From Scalesia atractyloides (Eukaryota; Streptophyta; Magnoliopsida; Asterales; Asteraceae): a DNA stretch of 64,000 nucleotides. The stretch spans positions 43,102,869 to 43,166,868 of the forward strand of contig CAMTDV010000018.1 of the NCBI GenBank assembly GCA_947069175.1. Reading direction: 5' to 3'. The notes under the pieces are model-generated. The model was not told where the DNA came from. It was given only the letters and a program-made list of their open reading frames with translations, and ran no database searches. Positions 55,324 through 64,000 of this stretch are shown here, in pieces. The position numbers were made by a program, and so were the translations under genes. Numbering within the stretch: the first letter of the stretch is position 1; the number at the start of each line of letters is the position of its first letter.

Positions 55324-57566
55324 ATCAAATGGTATGAAAGAAATAATGCATGGTTATATCAATAACCAAAAATATGTCATGTCTTGTATAAAAATGTCAT
55401 GTTTTGTATAAAATATGTTATGTCTTGTATTTTGTTTGAAATGATTTAGATAACACTATGATATGTAAGATAATAAAAGCACTTATATATATGAAGTACC
55501 AACGGCCTATCTACCATGCTTTTATCATATTGCACACATCTCGTTATTTAAATCACTCACCATAAACCAACCAAAGAAAAGTCTTGTTTAAACCAAAGTA
55601 ATGTCTTGTATAAACCAATGTCTTGTATAAACCAAATGTCATGTATAAACAATGTCTTGTGTAAACCAAATGTCATGTATAAACAATGTCTTGTGTAAAC
55701 CAAATGTCATGTATAAATCAATGTCTTGAATAGCCAAAATGTCTTGTATAAAACAATGTCTTTAAATAAACAAAAGTTTTTTTAATTCCAAAAGTTATGT
55801 CTTATAAACCATTGCTTTTATTGTAAAACATATATTAGGATTGTTGGCGAATACATTCAAGCCATGTCGACTATCGGATAGACCCTTATAAAGAAAAAGG
55901 TCTATCAATGTTTATCGGATTGTGTCATTCCCTAAAGTAGCTTCCAAACAAACCTGGGAAGTGGGAATGGCATTGTCAATCCTATGATACCATTACATAC
56001 TACCAGTCGGCGTGATCAATGTTAATGAATGTATCATTGTCGAGTTCATGCACCAATATGTCTTTGAACAATGCAAGCATGTCATGAAAATGTTTTAAAA
56101 CAATGTACTTGGCATACTAAGTCAATATACAAGCAAAATGTCTTTGAAATCGTGTACTAGGTATGCTAAGTCAACATACGAAGTAAAATATCTTTGAAAC
56201 CATGTGTAGGTATACTAAGTCAATATACCATGTAAAATATCTTTGAAACCATGTACTAAGTATGCTAAGTCAACATACGAAAAAAAAATGTAATTAAAAT
56301 CATGTACTATGTAATCAAAGCATGTATAATGTCACGAAAACGTGAAAGTAGTCATAAGCACATATGTATCACCCCAAAAAAATTGAAAACATAAAAGAGG
56401 GGACTATGTACTCACTTGAGATTGCAAAGTAATCTTGAATCAAATGAAATATCAAAGCTTCAAACGATCAAAGATTCAAGCGTGTCCTAGCATCAGATAA
56501 CTATGTTAATGTCGGGACTTTAATCGGAGGATTCAGATAGAATGAAGTCTTATAAACCAAATGAATGTTAGAACTCATATGATATGGCTTAATAAACTTA
56601 ACATTCTGATTTGGAAAAGATCCTAAGTGCTTTTGACACGTTATGACTCGTTAAGGTAGTTTACGCTACTTTAATGTGTCATTTGTGTAAATATGAGTTC
56701 GGATGGTTAGATATGTATTATGATAAGTATTATATGCCAAAAAAATGTTTAATAATGTTGTAACATCAGTTTATATGTCAAAACTTAAGTTACATATGCT
56801 TAAAATTGATTTATGCGCAAAAAGGGCGTTTTGGGTCATTATAAAGGGCATAACTAGCGACTTACCATAATTCTAACCAAACGATGTGACCATAAGGTAT
56901 AACCTAAAGAGGTTATTCCCTATACAACTATGATCACAAATATGAGTTTGGTCGGATCCTTAGATCGACCAAACGGGTCGGATTCGAAAGTCAAAGCGGC
57001 GGTCAAGTCCGCTCGACTTACGACCCTAAATAAGCACTAAGCTAGAAGTGACGAGTTAGACATGTCAAAACATGTCTAACTAAGTTATAAAAATGATTTG
57101 GTATCAAAACTTAGTGTTTTGATACCCGAAAATAGTTATGCCATAAAATGCACAAAATGCGAATTTTTGACCGAAACTTTGACTCATCACTTCGACTAGT
57201 AAACGTGGTAATTAGTAGGAGTGATCGCTATGGATCATAACCTTCATGATTATGATCACGCTGCAAAGTTCAATTGAACTTTGACTTGACCAAAAATGGT
57301 TAGAACTGAAAGTCAAACAGAAAGTCAAACTGTTTGACTTTTAGCTCAAAATAAGCTAAAATAAATAAACAAGACTAGGAAGAACACTTACTTGTGTTCT
57401 AGGATGAAGAATGCTCAGATGGGAGGCCTCCACAAGGTGGTAGCGCTCCAACTTAGAGCAAGAAGAAGAAGAAGGAGGAATGAGCAAAGAAAATGGTGAA
57501 AGGAGGTGGGTATTTATAGTGTTCTTGAGCTTCCAAGATCATTCCAAGTGTCCCATGATGTGTCAT
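55324..57566 (-). repeat. E6: continuation of the gypsy-like LTR, with tandem repeats
   Basis: Resumes after E5. 55365-55760 is a run of imperfect units with ATGTCTTGTATAAACCA, period about 18-22 bp. 56085-56320 holds four units of about 57-60 bp with TATGCTAAGTCAACATACGA. A minus-strand TATA box (CACTATAAATACC) lies near 57513-57527, fitting the minus orientation. No gene seen. It is cut at 57567 by E8; the far end is beyond the window, so whether this is a solo LTR or part of a full element cannot be said. Confidence 0.65.
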
Positions 57567-58193
57567 TGTTGGGATTAAACCCTATGAAAGAAACAGATGA
57601 TATAAAGCCAAATAACTTTATACGAGCTTTGGTTAAACTATCAGAGGTTACAACCTCTGTTGTATATACACGCTTTCCCTAAAGACTGCTCTCCTATCAT
57701 CTGAATTCACAAAGTTGCAAAGGTCTGCCAGAGTTACAAGGATCAGAGGATAGAGATCAGAGCTTAGTCATTAGATAGATAATCAATGTAACAGTGCTAA
57801 GCACTGATAGTTAATATTAGCAGTGTTTGTAGTTAGTTACATATAGTTTCCTGTCACTATCAACCCTGACGTCATCAAAGATGCTCAGTGGTTAGATAGT
57901 TTAGTATAAATAGGTAACTTGTGTAATAGTTTAACTTGTCTATTAAAAAGATCAACTTTCACATATCATCTTCTCTGCATTTTCTTACTACCAAACTTCA
58001 ATTGCAAAGGCTGAGGGGAATTTGTGAATCACATGCGAGTTTACCAACTTTAAAGCATGATGACGATGAAAACAAACGACCATTGCTTGTACTAAAAGTT
58101 TTCCATTTATTTCCGCTGCAAATCTCTTTTAAAACTTAATCATTTTCCATTTTGGAACAAAAACTACAAGTAATTCAAACTCAGATCCTAACA
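57567..58193 (+). repeat. E8 5' LTR, 627 bp
   Basis: TGTTGGGATTAAACC to GATCCTAACA; its end is fixed by the primer site. TATA box AGTATAAATAGG at 57903-57914. It has none of the dyads seen in E3 and E5. Confidence 0.82.
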
Positions 58194-58195
58194 AT

Positions 58196-58207
58196 TGGTA
58201 TCAGAGC
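58196..58207 (+). promoter_or_regulatory. E8 primer-binding site
   Basis: TGGTATCAGAGC, complementary to initiator Met tRNA. Confidence 0.92.
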
Positions 58208-58353
58208 TTGAATTCATCAAATTTGATCTAACAATCGATTTGATTTGAACAGATCAGCTCTCTGCTATTTAGTTTGGTTGTTTTTGCTTGATAAACAGAG
58301 TTTTTTTACGTTCAAAGTTTTTAAAACAGAAATCTGTGAAAAATCAACTGAAA

Positions 58354-59515
58354 ATGTCTCAAAACACACAGGATGCCAACTCTGGATCCTTGTTCGAACC
58401 GCCGATGCTCAAAAGAAATGAATATTTCATTTGGCAACGACGAATGGGTCATATCCTTGCTCAGCAAAACACTGGTTACTGGAGATCTGTTGCTTATGGA
58501 CCTCACGTTCCGATGGTTCCAAGCACAGAGGATCCAACTAAACAAGTGCCAAAAAATCCTGAAAACTTTTCGGAGCAGGATTTCTAGAAAATTGAATTGG
58601 ATGCTAAGGCATTTGGCATAGTTGCTTCGGCCTTACCCAATGAGATTTATGCTGGTATACTCCATTGCAATAGTGCAAAGGAGTTATGGGATGCACCGAA
58701 AGAGCAATTCGGTGGGACTAAGGAAGTGATTGAAAGTAACAGAGAAGTTCTAAATCAGCAGTATGAAACATTTTGTCACTTGAAAGGAGAGTCTCTAACA
58801 AAATAGTTCGAACGTTACAGCTATCTTATCAGTGAACTTAGACTGGTTAACGTGGTTTTTCCTAATTCGACTGTCAATAGTCGTTTCCTTAGATCGTTAC
58901 CAGATAAGTGGGAGATTGTAGCTTATGTAACACGAAAGTCTATTGGGTTTAAAGAAATGTCGTTGACACAACTTCATGGGATACTCCTTACTTATGAGAG
59001 AGAGTTAAACCAGAAAAAGAAGTAGCAAGATTCTGGCAAAATGACTGATGATTACTCATTGGGTAATACAACTCTTTTTGGCCAAGAAGAGGGATCTGGC
59101 AGCAGTAATGACCAAAGTTATGATCACTACATAGATATTACTTCTGGTGGGAACTTTGGATCTGAAAAATATGCACCCAACTATGCTTTCACTACTAGTG
59201 GGGAAAGCGAAACCTTCGATAATCTATCCTTTGAGCTGAATGACTTACAATATTTTGAACCTTCTGATCTTGAAGAAATGGATATTTTGCACCAACTGGC
59301 CTTATTGAGTGTTAGGGCTAGTAAATTCTATAAGAGAACTGGTAGGAAATTCCCATGATTGCATGGGGAATTGAAGGTTAGGTTGGATAAATCAAAAGTC
59401 AAGTGTTATAAGTGTAATAGGTTAGGACACTTTTCCAGAGAATGCAGGTCTCAAAATTCTGGACCAATAGTGACTCATCCTGGCCCTAGACCTCAGCAAC
59501 ACACAAAACACTGCT
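58354..59515 (+). pseudogene. E8 gag, broken by four stops
   Basis: Begins MSQNTQDANSG (ATG 58354; the in-frame Met at 58288 is less likely). YFIWQRRMGHIL is the gag N-domain W block. KELWDAPKEQFGGTKEV and YETFCHLKGESL are the UBN2-type core. DLEEMDILHQLALLSVRASKFYKRTGRKF precedes a CCHC knuckle CYKCNRLGHFSREC (59404-59445). All stops are in one frame: TAG at 58585-58587, 58804-58806 and 59023-59025, TGA at 59356-59358. That is the pattern of point decay without frameshifts. Confidence 0.9.
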
Positions 59516-59589
59516 AACTATTCCCAATATACCCCTGCTCAACATGTTCAAAATACTGCCCACTTTGCACATCCTGCTACTCTGTTCCA

Positions 59590-60717
59590 GTGCATTATGT
59601 TCAATCCACTGCTCCACAAATTCAATATGTTCAGGCACCATCACATCCTCAAGTGCATTTACAACAAGTAGCCATTGTCACACAACCTGCTCAAACCATT
59701 GCTAGTCCAGCAGAGGTTGGTCAACAGAGCTTTTTCACACAAAGTTATGTTGACTGGAGTTGCTTGCCTGAGGATTTGACTGATGAGAACTTTTCTTTAA
59801 TGGCCAAAAATGATGTTGAACAAGAATTTTGTTTAATAGCCTTAGAGAAAATTGCTAAAGGTGTTGAATCTGTGGAGTTAGTGTCAAAAACGGATGAAGT
59901 TCAAGTTTGTGATGAAACAGTGGTTTCAAGTGAAGAAAAGAAAAATGTTGCTGATAAGGAAAAGAACTCTCCTGCTGACCCATGGAATGTTGATGTGTGT
60001 GAAGATGAGTGTGATTGTGCTCTCATGGCTGCTAAAAAGGTATTACCTCAGATCCTTAAAGATCTATGTTCTGACAAATGCATCATTGCTTTTGCAAACA
60101 TTAAGCAGGTGAATGAAAACCTTAGAAACAAACTTTTAGAAGATGAACTTAATTTTGAAAAACTGTTTAAAGAGTTAAAATCAAAGTTAAGTGAAAAAGA
60201 TTCTGAAATGAGTAGCCTGAGACATGAATCAAGCATAACCTAGGACCAACTCCAAACTATGGTAGAAAAATACCAAGTGTGTAAAAAGGAGTTAGAAGAA
60301 ACCCAAATCACATGTGAAAAATGGGTTGAGTCCTGTAAAGGTTATGAGATTATGCTTGATGCTCAGATCAAGAGCAACATTAAGTTTGGTGTAGGTTTTA
60401 GAACCAATGACCAAAATGAGAAAAATGTTGCTGAAATTGATTCTGAGTTGGTTGAAATAGTCCCAACAAATTTGGCTGGTGAAGAAATAAAAATCATAGA
60501 TAAAGCTGGAAACAAAATTGTTTTCGAAAAATCAGAGGTTTCAACAAAAGATAAAGAAATTGAAAAATATCAGTTTAAACCAACCTGGTCAGATGAATGT
60601 GATACTTTAGAAAACTTTAAGCCAATGGACTTTACAACCTCTGATGGTATTAAAGCCCCAAAAGCACTAGTGATCCCTATCAAAGATTTATATTTGCTGA
60701 TGTTTCTATCAAGCTAG
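59590..60717 (+). pseudogene. E8 gag-derived linker, mostly open
   Basis: Two frames (59590-60243 and 60259-60717), separated only by a TAG at 60241-60243, read as one protein. Gln/Pro/Ala-rich start, then SYVDWSCLPEDLTDENFSLMA, and a long Lys/Glu-rich probable coiled coil (LRNKLLEDELNFEKLFKELK, KKELEETQITCEKWVESCKG). It ends near PIKDLYLLMFLSS. It corresponds to the coiled-coil linkers of E5 and E7 but has no second zinc knuckle. No protease site DSG follows. Confidence 0.75.
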
Positions 60718-61038
60718 ACAATGCAGGTACACACAATCATCTAGAGAAGATCAAGATCAAGAATATGACTGTGTGCTTCCACAAACAAAAGTCAATTCTT
60801 TCAACAGAGGATCAGGTGCCACAAGCTCTTGTTTAAACTCTGCCACTTCTGGGTCAACAGTGTTTGATCCTTAAACCTCTGCCAGTTCACAAAATCAAAC
60901 ATCTGTTGATAAAAGTCCTATATTTGGGCACAAAATCATCAGAATGTTACCTCTATACCCCCAATACCACCACCTCCATTTACATCAGAGGCTGATACTT
61001 CAAATTTACCAGCAGAGGTTAGCTCAGATGGTACACAT

Positions 61039-62726
61039 TTGCAGCCATCTCCTCAAAATGCTATTGTTCCATACCAAGGTGATTTGATTTATCTCAAAAG
61101 CCATCCAGCAGGTCAAGTTATTGGCAACATCAAATCTGGGGTGCTTACACGGAGCCAATCCCAAAATATTTGTCTTTTTGCTGGTTTTCTATCACTCACA
61201 CAGCCAGTCAAGTACCAAGAGGCACTGAAAGACAACAGCTGGGTAGAAGCCATGCAAGAAGAACTCCTTCAGTTCAAGAGACAACACGTTTGGGAGCTTG
61301 TGCCACTGCCAAAAGATGTAAGTCCAATTGGCACAAAGTGGGTCTTCAAGAACAAAACTGATGAAAGGGGTATTGTTGTCAAAAACAAAGCAAGGCTCGT
61401 GGTTCAAGGCTACAGACAGGAAGAAGGTATAGACTATGATGAGACTTTTGCTCCTGTAGCAAGGTTGGAAGCTATTCTCCTGTTCTTAGCTTTTGCTGCT
61501 AACCACAACATAAAGGTGTATCAAATGGATATAAAGAGTGCATTTTTATATGTAAAAATCAAAGAAGAGGTGTATGTCTGTCAACCTCCAGGTTTTGAAG
61601 ATGCATTCCATCCTGATCATGTCTACAAGCTCAACAAAGCGTTGTATGGCTTGAAGCAAGCACCAAGAGCCTGGTATGAAACTCTATCCACTTATCTCTT
61701 ATCCATAGGGTTTACTAGAGGTAAAATAGATAAAACCCTATTCTTCAAATGGAAAGGAAAAGATTTGATGCTTGTCCAAATTTATGTGGATGACATCCTT
61801 TATGGATCCACAAGCACTGCTATGTGTGAAGAGTTTCGAAAACTCATGGCAGCAGAGTTTGAGATGAGTGCAATGGGTGAGCTCCAATGTTTTCTTGGTC
61901 TCCAAGTTAAACAATTGCAAAATGGTACATTTATCCATCAAAACAAGTATGTGAAAGAACTGCTTAAAAAGTTTGATATGGATGATTGTAAACCATGTAG
62001 CACACCCATGGAAACCACCAAGCTAGTCACCATTGATGGTAAAGATAACCTTGTTGATCAAACTCTTTATAGAAGCATGATTGGGTCTTTATTGTACCTA
62101 ACTGCATCAAGGCTAGACATCATGTTTGCAACATGTGTTTGTGCCAGATCACAGGCATTACCTAGAAAGTCTGATCTTATTGCTGTAAAAAGGATATTCA
62201 GATACATAAAAGGTGCTCCCACAATTGGTATCTGGTATCCAGCTAATGGGAATATTGAGCTTTCAGGTTTTTCAGATAGTGACTTTGCTGGGTGCAAAAC
62301 TACAAGAAGTCCACATCAGGAGGATGTCAATTCCTAGGTGATTGTCTAGTGTCTTGGCAAAGGAAAAAGCAGGTTGCAGTTTCAACATCCACTGCTGAGG
62401 CAGAGTATATTGTTGCTGCTAGCTGCACTGCTCAATTCTTGTGGCTTCAAAACCAGTTGCTAGATTTTGGTGTAACTACACTAAAGACTCCACTCAGATT
62501 GGAAAATCAAGCTGCTGAAAACATCATTAAAAATCCAGTTTCTCATTCAACTACAAAGCACATTAACATCAAACATCACTTTGTGAGAGATTGCTATGAA
62601 AAAGGTTTGATTTCTTTGCATCATGTCCATACTTCAGATCAGTTGGTAGATGTTTTAACCAAGGCATTCGGTACATCTACCTTTGAAAACTGGATCTCAA
62701 GAATTGGAATGCTAAACATGGATTAA
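61039..62726 (+). pseudogene. E8 RT and RNase H with one frameshift
   Basis: The frame 61039-62337 contains ALKDNSWVEAMQEELLQF, GTKWVFKNKTDERGIV, VYQMDIKSAFL (catalytic D), YVDDILYGS (active box) and MIGSLLYLTASRLDIM. Near 62290 one shift moves to the frame 62292-62726, with STSGGCQFLGDCLVSWQRKK, STSTAEAEYIVAAS, TKHINIKHHFVRD and LTKAFGTSTFENW. This is the best-kept pol of the copias here. Upstream (60718-61038) there is only a Ser/Thr/Pro-rich stretch, so RT follows the gag linker directly. Confidence 0.92.
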
Positions 62727-63153
62727 AAACAAATTTTCTTGTAAATCCATGCGTACATAGCATCAAAATGTGTTCAAAAAAATCAAAAACTCATCCTTGA
62801 AAATAGTTAAAGTGGAAATTTTTCAATAAATCTTGAAAAGTCTGCTCATAGCATCTGTTTGCTAAAAACCTCGGATTGGCTTCAAAATCTTATCCACTGT
62901 TAAAGTGTATCCCCTGACTTCCATTTTTACCACTTTTTCAAAACACTGATAGCTATCCACTGATAGTATTATAATCAGTACTTTTCTCATCAGAGGTACA
63001 CATGGCCAGATGTTAGCCATCAGATCTTGCAACCGATGCCATGTAATCGTCACTTTTTTCAAAACCTTATAAAAACCCTGTTTATCCTCACCAGTGTTTA
63101 CCCTAAACTGTGTCGATTTTAAAAATATCAAAACAGTTTTTCTCTCTAACACA
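62727..63153 (+). other. E8 untranslated region between RNase H and post-pol ORF
   Basis: 430 bp without a frame, much shorter than the 2.1 kb in E5, and without dyads. No internal promoter is obvious; a weak TATA-like TTATAAAAACC lies at 63067-63077. Confidence 0.6.
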
Positions 63154-63822
63154 ATGGCTCCCAAATCAAAATCTTCGAAGAAATCCACACAAGCACTTCC
63201 ACCCTACACTCTCATAATCAAAACCCCACATAATTACACCGCCATACTTGAAGCAAACAACGCAAATACTCACTATCATCCAATGATTCGAATTTTGCAA
63301 AAGTCGAAATTCAAGCACATGTTAGAAGTCAAAGCCCCAATTTACATTGATTCTCTTCGTGACTTCTAGAATAATGCTAAGGTTCACTCAACTGCTGCTA
63401 GTGTCCCTTATACAACAATCTCAAGAGTAGGGGAGTGTTGATGCAAATTAGCCCCCAATCGATCTCTCAAGTTTTCAAGTTAAATGACATAGAACACCCT
63501 GTGTCATATCCCCAAAATGAGATCCAAGCAGAGTTTCTGGAAAGAGGTTATGTAGGCCAGATGAAAGGTATGACCATCTTTAAACCTAACTTTCCTGCTG
63601 AGATGAGATTTTTCTTTCACTACTTTCAATGAAATTCCATTGAACATGCAATATATGGGGTATGCAATTTTAACTAACACAGATTTTAACTACTCCCAGA
63701 TACTGTTCAATGATCTTGTGAATAATTTTCAAAATATTGCAAAAAGAAAAGCTTTTTTGATTCATCCACGTTTTCTGGGTGTTTACTTACAAGATCAATT
63801 AAAGGTCATGAAAGTAAAATAG
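63154..63822 (+). pseudogene. E8 post-pol ORF (ORF3), broken
   Basis: ATG 63154 starts MAPKSKSSKKSTQALPPYTL, a basic head. A TAG at 63367-63369 and shifts near 63435 and 63630 break the frame: ISPQSISQVFKLNDIEHPVSYP, then AILTNTDFNYSQILFNDLV and LIHPRFLGVYLQDQL. The last two blocks align with ILNKKYNFSREIFNFM and MYPRFVQMLID of E5, so both elements carry the same kind of protein. After 63822 a Glu/Gln/Pro/Thr-rich stretch seems to continue past the window end. Confidence 0.72.
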
Positions 63823-64000
63823 GCGTTGTGACTAAACCAGGCTGCCTCATTCATGAAACCTTCACAGAATAATAAACCAAGATAAAGTTGTTAAAACACA
63901 AGTAGAGGAGGCTGAGCAAGTTTTACCTGAACAAAATGTTCAAACTCAACCTCTTGCTACTGAGCCCACTGCTCTTGGTGATCAGGGCACCACAACCACT

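Larger units (their letters stand above)
57567..64000 (+). mobile_element. E8: SIRE-type Ty1/copia element without protease/integrase, 3' end outside the window
   Basis: 5' LTR, primer site, gag, RT, RNase H and post-pol ORF are visible; the 3' LTR is not reached. GTCAT at 57562-57566 should be its left target copy, untestable here. It has several point-mutation stops in gag and one frameshift in RNase H. The region between gag and RT is too short for protease and integrase and shows none of their motifs. Confidence 0.88.

Overview
The window contains no host gene that I can recognise. It is a stack of nested transposable elements from a large, AT-rich plant genome. The SIRE-type copia elements with an extra ORF after pol, the Tekay-type gypsy integrase tail, and initiator-Met-tRNA primer sites throughout point to a eudicot. 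The protein style resembles Asteraceae elements, but that is an impression from memory; I cannot name a species. Almost every insertion boundary is fixed by a target-site duplication (TSD) that I read directly.

Layout, from host to insert. An L1-type LINE occupies 1-23245 in three pieces. Its ORF2 was hit by (a) E1, a full-length minus-strand Ty3/gypsy Tekay-type element at 626-11448 (TSD GATGC); (b) E4, a probable solo LTR at 12970-22212 (TSD ATTAC), which itself contains E3, a coding-free LTR element at 13009-16996 (TSD AACCC), and a MULE-like MITE at 19100-20369 (9-bp TSD TAAAATATA); and (c) E6, a minus-strand gypsy-like LTR starting at 23246 (left TSD candidate ATGCA). E6 is split by E5, a decayed SIRE-type copia at 23631-55318 (TSD GAAAA), and again by E8, a second SIRE-type copia starting at 57567 and running off the window. 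E5 was hit in its gag region by E7, a complete minus-strand copia at 25036-34991 (TSD AAAAT), and by E2, a gag-only gypsy derivative at 36408-45940 (TSD ACAGA).

How the parts work together. E1 and E2 belong to one family: alignable LTRs, leader, gag and primer sites. E1 carries gag-pol with disabling mutations. E2 keeps an open gag but has no pol; tandem repeats fill that space, so it is a TR-GAG-like non-autonomous partner. E5, E7 and E8 are SIRE-type copias. E5 and E8 have a post-pol ORF with a shared motif, and E8 has no protease or integrase region.

The most unusual signals are these. (1) A series of three to four tRNA-like modules with A/B boxes lies downstream of the TATA box in the E1/E2 LTRs, with one class-II tRNA-like module antisense upstream of it. 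(2) An 18-bp dyad (CAAGTTCG-NN-CGAACTTG) occurs in arrays, with nearly exact 30-bp phasing in the E3 LTRs and leader; related arrays lie in the E5 LTRs, the E5 leader and just before the E5 post-pol ORF. (3) About 350-bp tandem repeats replace pol in E2, each with a long hairpin showing one compensatory base-pair change. All functional readings of these are inference.
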